From Delphinapterus leucas (Eukaryota > Chordata > Mammalia > Artiodactyla > Monodontidae), in contig NW_022098021.1 in the NCBI RefSeq assembly GCF_002288925.2, positions 5,210,138-5,274,137 of the forward strand: a DNA stretch of 64,000 nucleotides, written 5' to 3'. The notes beneath the pieces were generated by a model. It was not told the origin of the DNA, ran no database searches, and worked only from the letters and a program-made list of their open reading frames with translations. Of this stretch, positions 10,452 to 21,245 are shown piece after piece (position 1 is the stretch's first letter; every line of letters starts with the position of its first letter). The translations under genes were made by a program, and so were the position numbers.

Positions 10452-11139
10452 CTCCTTGTGGTTTTAATTTGTGTTTCCCTAGTGGCTAATGACGTTGAAC
10501 ATCTTTTCATGTGCTTATTCACCATCTGTATATCTTCCTCAATGATATGTCTACTTATTTCTTTTGCCCATTTTCTAACTGGATGGCTTTCTTTTTTTTA
10601 ACTGTTAAGTTTTGAGAGTTCTTGCTAAATTCTAGATTCTTGTCCTTTGTCAGATACTTGGTTTACAAATATTCTTTCCAGGCTATAATTTGTCTTTTCA
10701 TCCTCCTAATGGGGTCCTTCACAGAGCAAAAAGTTTTAAATTTTGACTAAGGTCCAATTTATCAATCATTTCCTTTTATGAATCATGCCTTTGGAATCAA
10801 GTCTAAGAACTCCATGTAGCCCTAGGTCCCAAAGATTTTCTCCTATTTTTTCTTAAGAGTTTAATAGATATACCTTTAAACTTAAGACTATTGAGTTAAT
10901 GTTTTGAACATAGAGGTCCAATTGCTCCAACACTATTTGTTGAAAGGGCAGTCCTTCCTCCACTCAATTGCTTTTGCACTTTTGTCGAAAATCAGTTGTA
11001 TTGTGTAGTTTGATTACTGAAGCTACATAGTAGGACTTAATGTGAGGTAGAGTGATTCCTCCCAGTTTTTGGTGTTTTTTTTTTTTGTCTTTTTCAATAT
11101 CATTTTAGCTATTCTAGGGCTTGTGCCTTTCCATATACA

Positions 11140-11477
11140 ATTTTTTAATTAATTAATTAATTTATTTATTTTATTTATGGCTGTGTTGGGTCTTTATTGC
11201 TGTGCGTGGGCTTTCTCTAGTTGCGGCGAGCGGGGGCTACTCTTCATTGCAGTGCGTGGGCTTCTCATTGTGGTGGCTTCTCTTGTTGCAGAACACAGGC
11301 TCTAGGCTCGTGGGCTTCAGTAGTTGCGGCTCGTGGGCTCTAGAGTGCAGGCTCAGTAGTTGTGGCGCACGGGCTTTGGTGCTCCGCGGCTTGTGGGATC
11401 TTCCTGGACCAGGGCTCGAACCCATGTCCCCTGCATTGGCATGTGGATTCTTAACCACTGTGCCACCAGGGAAGCCC
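11140..11477 (-). mobile_element. CHR-1-like SINE (long form), antisense
   Basis: TTAATTAATTAATTTATTT tail, then GGCTGTGTTGGGTC and the long CHR body to CAGGGAAGCCC. CCATATACA at 11131-11139 is repeated at 11479-11487. Inserted in antisense L1. Confidence 0.9.
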
Positions 11478-11589
11478 TCCATATACATTTTAACATGTGT
11501 GTTTGTATCTACAAAAAATCTTGTTGGGTTGCTCTAGAATTTTTATTCACTTCCAGATAACATCCAAAGTGTGATTTGATCGGACATCT

Positions 11590-11720
11590 CCAGGGTGTCC
11601 TCACTTGAACAAGAACATCTTCAAGGCAGAAACTGCATCTTATTCATATTTGTAACTACCAGAGCACCTAGCACAATGCCCAGCATATAGTAGGTTCTCA
11701 ATAAATATCTGTGGGGTGAG
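11590..11720 (+). repeat. L2 LINE 3' end
   Basis: CATCTTATTCATATTTGTAAC...CACCTAGCACAATGCCCAGCATATAGTAGG...AATAAATATCTGTGG is the L2 3' terminus in sense orientation. Confidence 0.7.
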
Positions 11721-11862
11721 AGCACGAGTGGGTGGATCAAAACACATGCCTTCGGGTAAAGACAGACAATTTTACAATAGATAGACTCCAGTGTTTTATA
11801 TTGCTATTAGGTCCATTTATACTTTCAGTTCACCTTATTCATTTCTTCTAGGTTTCCTTCTT

Positions 11863-12095
11863 TTTTTTGTTTTTTGTTTTTGTTGTTTTTTTAAAATTTG
11901 TTTATTTTTGCTGTACACGGGTTTCTCACTGTTGTGGCCTCTCCCGTTGCGGAGCTCCGGACGCACAGGCTCAGCGGCCATGGCTCACAGACCCAGCCGC
12001 TGCGCGGCATGTGGGATCCTCCCGGACCGGGGCAAGAACCCGCGTCCCCTGCATCGGCAGGCGGACTCTCAACCACTGCGCCACCAGGGAAGCCC
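11863..12095 (-). mobile_element. CHR-2-like SINE, antisense
   Basis: T-rich tail, GCTGTACACGGGTTTCTCACTG, GC-rich body and GCCACCAGGGAAGCCC. An exact 15-bp duplication CTAGGTTTCCTTCTT lies at 11848-11862 and 12096-12110. Compared with its siblings here, the body lacks a few bases near 11955, where the CACAGG segment is missing after GGAG. Confidence 0.92.
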
Positions 12096-12349
12096 CTAGG
12101 TTTCCTTCTTAAAACCCAGAGCTGGCCTGGACTATTTTGGTCATATATGAGCTGAATGTGTCACTTCTGTGTACAACACCCTTGGGAACTCATTATTCTA
12201 TACACTGAATAAAATCCAAATTCCTCTATACCCCTCCCATACACACATAGAGACAACCTATGTCATCCACCAGTAAGAAAATATTTATTGGGATCTTAGG
12301 CTGTGTTAGGGACTATAAAAAATGAAAATAAAATTTAAATGGAACTCAA

Positions 12350-13485
12350 AAAAATGTTCAAAATAATCCATAAGAAAACATGAAAGAAAGAACAGAAAGA
12401 AAAATAAAGACAGAAAGAAAACAAATAATAAAATGGTAGACCCACATCCAACTATATCAATAATTACTTGAAATATTAGTGAAGTAAATATTTTAATTAA
12501 AAGGCAGAGATGATCACAAAGTATGTAATAACAAGCTTAAATATATGTATCTCAAGACATGCATTTTAAATATAAAGATACAGATAAAGTAAAAGTGGAT
12601 AAAAATAAAGTGGATAGAAAATGGTATACCATGCAAACAGTTAGCATAAGAAGGCTGGAGTAACTATATTAATATCAGATAAAACAGACTTTGGGAAAAA
12701 ACAACGTGAGCAATGGAGAGAAATATTTCATAAGGCTAAAAGGATTGATACAACAAGAAGACAGAACAATCCTGTGGATGTATGTGCCTAATTACAGAAC
12801 TTCAATATCCCTCAAGAAAAAGTTGACAGAAATAATCCACAATCACAACTGAACATGAATATCTCAAGCACTGATAGAACCACTAGAAAGAATTCATTAA
12901 GGAGATGGATGAACTGAGCAACAATATTAACCACTTTGAGTTAACTGATATTTACAGAACATCACAACTAGCAGTACACAACCACAGAATACTACATGAT
13001 ACAACTGCTCTTCAAGTGCATGCAGTTACTGGACCACAATAGACTATATGCTGGACCATGAAACAAGACTCAATAAATTTAAGAGAACTTAAATCATATA
13101 GAGTATATCCTCTGATTAGAACAGAATTAAATTAGAAATTAATACAACAGTACATCTAGGAAGACCCCAAATATTTGGAAATTAAACAATTCACTTCTAA
13201 ATAATCAATGAATCAAAGAAGAAATCAAAAAGGCAATTAGAAAATACTTTTATCTAAATGATAATGAGAAAAGGTCAAAATTTGGGAGGTGAAAGTAGAC
13301 AGTGCTTAGAGAGAAAGTTATAGCGTTAAATGCTTGTACTAGGAAAGCAGGAAGTTTTAAAAACAGAGACCTAAAGTTCCACCATAAGAAGCTAGAAAAG
13401 AAGACTTACCCAAAGTAACTGGAAGAAGGAGAATAATTAAGATAAGAGCCGAAACAAATATACACAGTTGAGAAAATTAACAAAG
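12350..13485 (+). mobile_element. old L1 ORF2 5' part, sense
   Basis: A-rich sense-strand L1 covering the endonuclease-side region of ORF2; TATTAATATCAGATAAAACAGACTTTG near 12668 is the conserved block. The frame is destroyed. It stops near 13485 in the linker before the reverse transcriptase region, and sequence that continues it in L1 order appears at 14880-15310. Confidence 0.7.
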
Positions 13486-13486
13486 A

Positions 13487-14862
13487 TTATTAAGTTTGAC
13501 AAGAGTGCCAAGACAATTCGATGGGAAAGGAGTGGTCCTGTCAATAAGTGATGCTGGAACAATTGGATATCCACCTGCAAAAGAATCAAGTTGAGTCACT
13601 GTCTCACACCATATACACAAATTGACTCAGAGCAGATACCTACAAAATTCTTGAAAGAAAACATAGACATAAATCCTCATGAACTTGGGCAATGGTTTCT
13701 TAGATATGACACACGATCACAAGCGATAAAAGAAAAAAATAGATAAATTGGACTTCATCAAAATTTAACACTTTTGTGCTTCTGAGGATACTATCGAGAA
13801 AGTGAAAAGACAACCTGAAGAAGAGATTTGAAAATTACATATCTGATAAGAAATTTGTATCCAGCATATATAAAGAACTCTTGCAATAAAACAATAAGAC
13901 AAGGAATCCAATTTTTTAAAGGGCAAAGATATGAAAAAGATAACAAATGAGCACCAAACTCATGAAAAGATGCTCAATATCATTAGTTATTAGGGAAATG
14001 CAAACCAAAACCACAATGAGATATTACTTCATACCCACTAGGAAGGCTACAATCAAAAAGTTATATAAGGAATTCCCTGGTGATCCAGTGGTTAGGACTC
14101 GGCGCTTTCACTGCTGAGGGCCCGGGTTCAACCCCTGATCAGGGAACTAAGATCTCGCAAGCCACATGGCACGGCCAAAAAAAAAAAGAGTTATATAATA
14201 ATAAGAGTTGACAAGGATGTGGGGAAACTGGAACCCTCATACATTGCTGGTGGGAGTGTAAAACGATACAGCTATTTGTACAACAGTTTGGAAGATCTTC
14301 AAAAGGTCAAACATATGACTCAGCAATCCCACTCCCAGATATATACCCAAGAGAATTGAAAACGTATGTCCTCACAAAACCTGTACTCAAATATTTATAG
14401 CAGTATTTTTCCTAACAAACTGTGGAAACAACCCAAATATCCATTAACTGATAATGAACAGGCAAAATGTGGTACATCCATCCAATGGAATTAATATTTG
14501 GCTTTAAAAAGGAATGAAGTGCTGATACATGCTACAACGTGGAAGAACCTTGAAAACAGTATGGTAAGTAAAGTCAGGCACAAAAGACCACATATTTGTG
14601 ATTACGTTTACTAAAATGTCCAAAAGAGGCAAATCTCTAGAGATAGAAAGTATTTTAGTAGTTCTCAGGCACTGGGGAAGGGGAGAGTGGGGAGTGACTG
14701 CTAATGGCATGGGTATTGGTGGGAAGAAGATAAAATGTTTTGGAATTAGTGGTGATGGCTGCACAAGTCTGTGAATATACTGAAAGCCACTAAATTCTAC
14801 ACTTTAAGAGGATGAACTTTTTGATATGTAAATTCTATCTCAATAAAGATGTTATTAAAATA
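13487..14862 (+). mobile_element. second L1 3' part, apparently inserted in the first
   Basis: Starts within the ORF2 C-terminal half (AATAAGTGATGCTGGAACAATTGG, about 13543). It runs through GGAATGAAGTGCTGATACATGC and a 3' UTR to CAATAAAGATGTTATT at about 14861. Upstream and downstream L1 pieces are in the same orientation and appear to be one older element. It contains a short CHR SINE. Confidence 0.65.
14069..14187 (+). mobile_element. short tRNA-only CHR SINE
   Basis: GGAATTCCCTGGTGATCCAG head, GGGTTCAACCCC box B, ACGGCCAAAA tail. AGTTATATAA at 14059-14068 is repeated at 14189-14198. This is the short form, without the long CHR body. Confidence 0.85.
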
Positions 14863-14879
14863 ATATCATCCACAATCTG

Positions 14880-15310
14880 AAAAAAGAAAAACAAAAATAA
14901 AGGAGACTATTATGAACAACCTTATGCCAAAAAACTCAGTACTTAGACGTAATTGAGAAAATTCTTGCAAACTACTTCTCAAAATTGATTAAATTAAATA
15001 GAGAACCAAAGTAACCCTATCTTGATTAAATAAGTTGAATTGTTATCAAAACTCTTTGCACAAAGAAAACTTCAAGCCCAGATGGTTTCACTGATAACTT
15101 CTAGAAAACATTCAAGGAAGAAATAATAGAAATCTTACAAAAACTCTTGAAATATAGAGGCGGAGGGAATATATCCCAACTCATTTTACAAGGCCAGCAT
15201 GCCCTGACACAAAAGCCTAATAAAGGCATTACAAAATAAGAAAATTATAAAATTGTAAAAGTCCTTAAAATAAATATTAGCAAATCAAATCCAATTATCT
15301 ATCTACAACT
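14880..15310 (+). mobile_element. L1 ORF2 reverse-transcriptase-side fragment
   Basis: ACTATTATGAACAACCTTATGCC (14906) and CCCAGATGGTTTCACTGATAA (15077) are landmarks from the start of the RT region. They follow in L1 order after 13485. Inactive. Confidence 0.65.
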
Positions 15311-15349
15311 GTAGCTATAACTATGTAGAAAGTACCATGACAAAGCTGA

Positions 15350-15530
15350 GCACATCAGCTCCTACCTGGACTAGGGCAATAGCCTCCCATTCTGATCCCA
15401 GCTTCTCCTCACCACTGTCCCAGTGATCTCTGAAATGCAGATCTAATCACATCACTTCCCTGCTTGCAAGCAACCCTTCAGTGGCTCCCATTACTCTTAG
15501 AATCAAGACCAAAATCACTATTCTTTCTTG
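15350..15530. repeat. L2-like fragment
   Basis: AATCACATCACTTCCCTGCTTGCAAGCAACCCTTCAGTGGCTCCCATT is a motif string common in old L2-type repeats (positions 15446-15493). Weak elsewhere. Confidence 0.4.
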
Positions 15531-15639
15531 GAGGCAACTCTGATATTCAGCCAAGGCATACTGATATGGATATACCAAGATACTGAAAGGGTTTTGTATT
15601 ATTGGCAAACAGTCACAGAAAGGAGGACTCACACCATAT

Positions 15640-16305
15640 TGGCCTGAGTACTCTACCTTGTTCAAGCCAGATGACTGCAAAGGACTGAAACCCAGCAGGA
15701 TTTTGCAGGGCCTTCCAAGAGACAGACCCCCCTTGCTGTGTCCCCCACCTCTTGTCTGTAGAAAAGCTTTAGACTCCTAAGCCTTCCCTGAGTTCCAAAG
15801 AGCAAATTTAATCAGAGAAGTGAGAAAATGTGAAAACAAAGGAAAGCAGTCAAGCAAGACAAAGTAATAATAGCTTAGCCATATAACACAGTCAAAGACC
15901 TTTAGTTCTTCCTCAAGGGCTATAGACAATACCCTGAGCTATATCCTTGAGTCGTTTTGCAGATACTAAAACCCCCACCAGGTGGAAGAAGTTAGCTGCC
16001 TGCTCACCACCACAGACTCCAGACCAGTTGGAGCTAGAAGGTTGATGACTGAGATTCCTGAAACATCATCCTTTTACTTCACCATCTGCCAATCAGACAC
16101 ACTCCATGACCCTCTCCCTCACACTGTCTTTACAAACTCTTCCCTGAAAGCCTTCAGGGCACTCAGGTCGTTTGAGCACGAGCTTCCCATTCTCCTTGCT
16201 TGGCGCCCTGCAATAAATGCTGTACTTTCCTTCACCACAACCTGGTGTCACTAGATTGGCTCTGTTGCATGTCAGGAGAGAGGACCCAATTTGTTTTGGT
16301 AATAG
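15640..16305 (+). repeat. probable solo LTR of an endogenous retrovirus
   Basis: It has the layout of an LTR 3' half: a pyrimidine-rich segment, then CTGCAATAAATGCTGTAC with an AATAAA signal at about 16210. This is followed by CACCACAACCTGGTGTC and a terminus near TTTTGGTAATA. No viral genes flank it. The left boundary and the family are uncertain. Confidence 0.45.
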
Positions 16306-16589
16306 GACAAGCCACCTTATGACTTCTGATGTCACTCTGTACCTGGTCTGCCTCATGAAATGATGAGTCCCAGCATCAGCCTCCAAGCTGAGCCAAGAGT
16401 AGGGCTGGGAAAAAGCAAAAGAGGATGGGTCTCTAGATCTGGAGAATTGGAGAAAGGGGGGGCCATACATATGCCAAGGATTGGCCACTGTCTCAGTGCA
16501 CTGATGCTGGGCCAGCGAGATTTATATTCAGTGGAGTGAGTTTTCTGAAGGTAAGGCTCATGAAACCCTAGTAAGCCAAGGTGATTACA
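16306..16589. other. non-coding DNA
   Basis: Nothing recognised. Antisense open frames of up to 131 codons start here and run into the LTR; no coding support. Confidence 0.35.
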
Positions 16590-17060
16590 TAATTCCTCTC
16601 CAAAGACTTAAAAATAGGAAGCCAGAGGAGGGATTCTTTTTTATTCCAAATAATCTTCCCTAATATAAAGTCTCTCCTTATATCTATTTTTTTCTTATTT
16701 ATACCTTCTATTTCCTTGCTGAGATTTCCTGCTCTTTTATTTGTTTCAAGCATATTTGTAATTGCCCATGGAAGCATTTTTTTAAATGATAATTGTTTTA
16801 AAATCTGTGTCAGGTAATTCCAACATCTGTGTAATGGACATATTGGCATTTGTTGAACGTGTTTTCTCATTCAAGTTCAGTTTTTCCTGGGTCTTGGTAT
16901 GACGGGTGATTTTCAATTGTATCCTGGACATGTGAGGTATATTATGCCATGTGACTCTGGATCTTATTTATAATCTCTATTTTAGCAAGTCTACACTGAC
17001 ACCACCATGGTAGGGCGAGAGGAGACTTCCTTACATTTATTCAGTCTCCTTCTACTTCAT
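16590..17060 (-). repeat. old LINE-like fragment, antisense
   Basis: GGTCTTGGTATGACGGGTGATTTTCAATTGTATCCTGGACATG (16892-16934) is a string I associate with the antisense 3' region of old L1-type repeats. Assignment is tentative. Confidence 0.4.
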
Positions 17061-17220
17061 TTCCTTACACAAAATTTATCATGGAAAGGGAAGAAATCAC
17101 ATAGTAATATTTTAGTGTCCTGTTCATCATGCATGCCAAAACATAGCAATTAAAATAAATAAGGTTCTTATGCACAGCATGGGGACAATTTTTTCATTAA
17201 CTTAAAAATGTTTGGACCAG

Positions 17221-17424
17221 GGGGCTTCCCTGGTGGCGCAGTGATTGAGAGTCCGCCTGCTGATGCAGGGGACACGGGTTCGTGCCCCAGTCCGGGAAGA
17301 TCCCACATGCCGCAGAGCGGCTGGGCCCGTGAGCCATGGCTGCTGAGCCTGCGCCTCTGGAGCCTGTGCTCCGCAACGGGAGAGGCCACGACAGTGAGAG
17401 GCCCGCGTACCTCAAAAAAAAAAA
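17221..17424 (+). mobile_element. CHR-2-like SINE
   Basis: GGCTTCCCTGGTGGCGCAG head, GGGTTCGTGCC box B and poly(A). A 17-bp duplication with one mismatch, AAAAATG[T/C]TGGACCAG in pattern, lies at 17204-17220 and 17425-17441. Confidence 0.92.
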
Positions 17425-17589
17425 AAAAATGTCTGGACCAGATGACAGCTTTCTCTTTGATAATTCTGTGTCTGCTATATTTTCCCCCACACATATATTT
17501 TCAAAGTACTCAATGATTTCATTTTTCCTGGAAATCCTGGTGCTCCTTGCTGGGAAATGACCTTTTTGTGTGTGTGCGTGTATGTGCCT

Positions 17590-17715
17590 GGCTTTTCCTA
17601 CTATGCCATAAATTTCTCAAGAGTGGAAACTATTATTTTATCTCCAAAACCTAGCATAAGATTTGACTCACAGTAATCTCTTAAAACATTTCTGCTGAAC
17701 TTAACTCTGGGATAT
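17590..17715 (+). repeat. L2 LINE 3' end
   Basis: TTTCTCAAGAGTGGAAACTATTATTTTATCTCCAAAACCTAGCATAAG...CATTTCTGCTGAA matches the diverged L2 3' end. Confidence 0.45.
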
Positions 17716-18065
17716 TCTGTATAACTTTTTCAAATTCAAGATTCAAAACAGAAATTTCAGAGTGATACAAAAAACCCTCTCAAGGTCATTAATACTCAAA
17801 GAGACAAAAATGTACGACAATAAGCTATCATTTTTCTCCTCTCATTTTGCCAAAGATTAAAAAAGTCGGTTACGCTAGAGCCGATATTCAGCATATAAAC
17901 GTTCGTCCAGCTGGTGTCCGTCTGATGGGTGGGGTGTGTGTCTGTCCCATGTGGTTGAGCTTCTGTTTCCATTGATCGGTACTCTTCTACGCAGTGGCAT
18001 TCTACCATGCAAGTGGATATTTTGGAAGTCATGCCTGGGCTTTACTCTGTGCTAGTAAAGGTAAG

Positions 18066-18240
18066 GTAAAATGTTGGTGGCAATGTGAATTAATAAACCA
18101 CTTTTGGAAAATAAACAATATCTATCAAGGTGTCTGAACCCTCTGATCCAGGAATTCCACCCCTGAAGATAAACTCACATAAATGCACAAAGATAGATAT
18201 GTACAGGGATTTCCATGCCATGTCATGGCAACACGCTAGA
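18066..18240 (+). repeat. old L1 ORF2 3' fragment
   Basis: ACCCTCTGATCCAGGAATTCCACCCCTGAAGATAAACTCACATAAATGCAC is the conserved L1 'ctttgacccagcaattccac' segment (18137-18187), followed by an ATATGTACAGGGATTTCC block. Confidence 0.6.
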
Positions 18241-18244
18241 AGTG

Positions 18245-18960
18245 TCATAAAAGCTCATCAGTAGGGATCGACGTCCAGTCAGCAGCTTCATGGGTGGCTG
18301 GCAGAGGCGTTCTCCTCCCTGGGTTGCCGCCGTGAGCTCAACAATCCCCATGGCAGCTCCTGCTTCCCCACCTCACTGACCACGGCAGGGGCAGCAGTTT
18401 TTCCGGAAAGCACCTGTGGCAGGGAAGTTCTTGGGGGCCCAGCCTAGAGCCCACTCCTCCGGTCTATACGGCGACTTCTAGAACACACTACCACAGCGGA
18501 GACCATAGTTGAGGAAGATGCTACTACGAGTACTGCAAATGCCTCCCAACCCCCATCACTCAGGATGCTGGTGCTGGACCCAGAAAAGGGTAGGGCAGCA
18601 GCAGCCTCACCGCCTGCAGAGATTATCCAAGAGCAGCCCCAGGGACCTCTGCCTCACTTCTGTTTTCCACATTCGTGCAAGCACGTGTGGAATGCAGCCT
18701 AATTCGTATTTGGCTGCAAGGGAGCAGGGCAAAGAAGGTTTTCAGCTTTGCAGGCTCTGAGGTCAGAATGGCAATACGGGAAGAAGACGGAACTCGATGG
18801 CGAGTGCCCATGGACCAACCCAACATAAACCCTAGTTAGCGTTTCTTATCCTCTAATAGACTAGGAACCTCAAAAACTGGAAATGGCCAAGCAGCCTTGA
18901 GTAGCGCTATCTCTGGTAGGATTGAGCAAACCCAACATTTTATTTTTAATTTATTTTCAG
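18245..18960. other. unassigned non-coding DNA
   Basis: GC-moderate sequence. 18700-18800 (TTGGCTGCAAGGGAGCAGGGCAAAG) has the look of an old LTR or DNA repeat, but I cannot name it. No open frame longer than 83 codons, and no exon signature. Confidence 0.35.
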
Positions 18961-19029
18961 ATTCTCCTAGGTTTTGGCTAAGTTCTTGAATAGTATCTGC
19001 CTCCCCCAATGCCAAACCTGCCTCTTACG

Positions 19030-19430
19030 GATACTCCTGAGGGCTCAGCCTAACTGTGCAGGCATCCAAGGTTTTTCAGGAAGGGTTTTAAAAATCAGCT
19101 TCTCAAAGGTGCACAAGACCCCGAAAAGGTTGAGAAACACTGTGCTGAGGGAAGTGGGGTTCAATTATAACACATCTGATCCTGAGTGGAGGTGGGACAG
19201 TGTGCTGGTGGCCAAAACGGTCTGGCCCTGCGGGGGTCGCCAGCCCCCTCCGCCCCAAGTGTCCTCTCAGGGTCCCTTATTTATTGACGCTTGTCAGCTA
19301 AATTTGGTTGTGCATCACGGTCACCGGCAGAATTTGTTAACAGACAGAATTGTGGTACCCACCTTAACCCAGACTTGCTGGATCAAAATTTTCAAAGACA
19401 GAAACGAGTTTGACCAGAAATCCAAATTTT
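19030..19430. repeat. MER5-like hAT-Charlie fragments
   Basis: The TTGAGAAACACTGTGCTGAG end (19130-19149) and the TTGTGCATCACGGTCACCGGCAGAATTTGTTAACAGACAGAATT block (19309-19352) match the pattern of MER5-type non-autonomous DNA transposons. Two partial copies or one rearranged copy. Confidence 0.5.
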
Positions 19431-20689
19431 TAAAATACTTGATGGTTGATTTAGATACAGCACCAAGTTTGGGAACCAGGGCACAGAGAACTCCGTGCTT
19501 TGTTTCTTCCAGGTCCTGGTTTCCTCTCCTGGTGCTCCCTGCCCCATGCTGGCTGCTGCCCCGGTGACTCAGGACAGTCAGGGCACATGCCGAGGACAGG
19601 TAAGCACTCCTCAGTCACTCAGTGAGCCTTGGGGGGCCATCGCCCAGCATGCGCTCAGGCTCCCTGTCTGGAGAATGAACACTATCACTCCTAGGAGGCA
19701 CCGGGGAGGAATGACTCACGTTGAGAACTTTGAAATCTGCAGATAAAAGGCACTGCCGATCCCACACTGGAACTGCTGTCACAGAGACCGCTCTCCTGGG
19801 AGGGCACGAGGGCCCTCGCAGACCACCTGTGCGTGAAAACGCCCGCCGCTCCACAGCCAACACGGCCCCGTCCTCCATCGTCAAAGTTACCACCTCCGCA
19901 CCATGCTGCAAAAACACGTTGCTGCATGAGGATCACGCTGCAGGGTGTTTCTTCCCAAGTTTGACTCCAAAAGTTTCTGCCTGGGATCAACCCCAGCTGT
20001 GGGATCTACTGGTTGAATTTAACCCTATCATCATGTCCCCGTGGACCTTAAACACTTTATTGTATCGGACGGTAGTCAGCACGGGGTGAAGGGCACTGGC
20101 TGACGTCTTTACAAGGCGGCCAGATGTCGCCACGGGGCCAGCAGCTTTTATCCTGTGGCTGCTGAATTTCATGTATATCATATTTATCAGCGGGAGTATC
20201 GTCAGTTTTATAAACAGAAACTGAATGACCATAAATCATTCTGAGGGGAGGTAACTGGGGGGAATAGGGGCAGGTCTGTTTGTAAGGCTGCCAGGCTGCC
20301 AGCCAGGTGTGTTCATCCACCCAGTAAGCAAGCCTGCAGAGCGTGAGCCCCTCCCCGACTGCTGGGCCCGGCTAGTGCCCACCGTTCGTTCTGCTGGGCA
20401 ACACGCCCTGGCAGACAGGGCAGAAGAAATTCACCAGCCTTGAAATCTTCATTGGCTTGTTTATAAGATATTCTCATATTTCCCTGTTCTTTCCACAACG
20501 TCAAGGTCGTAGGATCAGAGTAACTCCTGTCTCAGAGCCCAAACACATGCAGTTAAGTATTACTGTTTGGTTTTCTACCCCACCTGCCACCCACACCCAC
20601 CACTAGAAGCCTACAGTTTGATTTCCTTGAGTTCTAGTCTAACTTCTTCAAGCTTAGGTGACATTGCATGACTGATGGATTACATCCAC
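19431..20689. other. repeat-poor single-copy DNA
   Basis: No named repeat. The block at 20040-20260 is a candidate conserved element. Short open frames on both strands (up to about 120 codons) overlap each other and lack domains. Confidence 0.4.
20040..20260. promoter_or_regulatory. candidate conserved non-coding element
   Basis: It contains a CRE-like TGACGTCTT at 20101-20109, a TTTATAAACAGAAACTGAATGACCATAAATCATT run near 20209-20242 and no repeat signature. Inference from motif density only. Confidence 0.2.
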
Positions 20690-20870
20690 CTCTGAGCACT
20701 TACTGTGTGTACACAGCACGGGGACCTCCAGGAAAACCCTAGTCTGGTGAGCAGTATTACGAGCCCCCATTTTGCAGATGGCAAAACTGAGGCTCAGAGA
20801 GGTCAAGTAACCTGCTCAGGTTCCCACAGCCAGTAAGTGGCAGAGCCAGGGTTAGAAATCGTATTCAGTG
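20690..20870 (-). repeat. MIR SINE, antisense
   Basis: CCCCCATTTTGCAGATGGCAAAACTGAGGCTCAGAGAGGTCAAGTAACCTGCTCAGG...AAGTGGCAGAGCCAGGGTTAG is the MIR core and 5' part read in reverse (20764-20855). Confidence 0.8.
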
Positions 20871-21059
20871 TGTTTTCAAAACCAGGACTAACATGACAGG
20901 ATGAAAAGGACTTGAGCAGACTGGACCAGGGGTAAGGATACCCAGAAAACATTCCAAATTCATGAGCTTCAATCCAGCACCACTTTGTTTTGATATCTTT
21001 TCCAAGGACAGGAATGCTGGGGGGTAAAACAGGGTTAGTCAAGAAAATAGCCCTTCCCT

Positions 21060-21245
21060 TGGAGGCTCTCAGGCTTGGGCATGCGTCCGTGTCATCTGAA
21101 AGGCTTGTTCAAGCAAGATTGTGGGCCCTCCTCACAATTTTCTGATTGAGTAGATCTGGGCTGGAGCCTGAGAACATGCATTTCTAATAAGCTCCAGCTG
21201 GTGCTGATGCTATGGCCCAGGGACCCCACCTTGAGAACCACTGCT
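21060..21245 (+). repeat. MER5A DNA transposon fragment
   Basis: GGGCCCTCCTCACAATTTTCTGATTGAGTAGATCTGGGCTGGAGCCTGAGAACATGCATTTCTAATAAG (21123-21191) and the CTTGAGAACCACTGCTGCGG end match MER5A, a non-autonomous hAT-Charlie element. It carries no transposase. Confidence 0.8.

Larger units (their letters stand above)
9365..11530 (-). mobile_element. old L1 (L1M-type) ORF2 region, antisense
   Basis: Reverse-complement L1: GAATGTTATATAAATGGAATCAT (9736), the GTTTTAATTTGTGTTTCCC block (10462), TTTGTTGAAAGGGCAGTCC (10936) and onward to TCTACAAAAAATCTTG (11508). All frames are broken. It is interrupted by two CHR SINEs (10239-10451 and 11140-11477), each with matching L1 sequence on both sides. 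Confidence 0.8.

Noticed and set aside
10200..10601. Several recurrent 65-128 codon frames sharing the string AAMAHGPSRSAACG
   Set aside because: They recur at every CHR-2 SINE in the window; this is SINE sequence, not a gene family.
15640..16305. Intact endogenous retrovirus
   Set aside because: Only an LTR-like segment is present; no gag, pol or env sequence follows within the flanking DNA.
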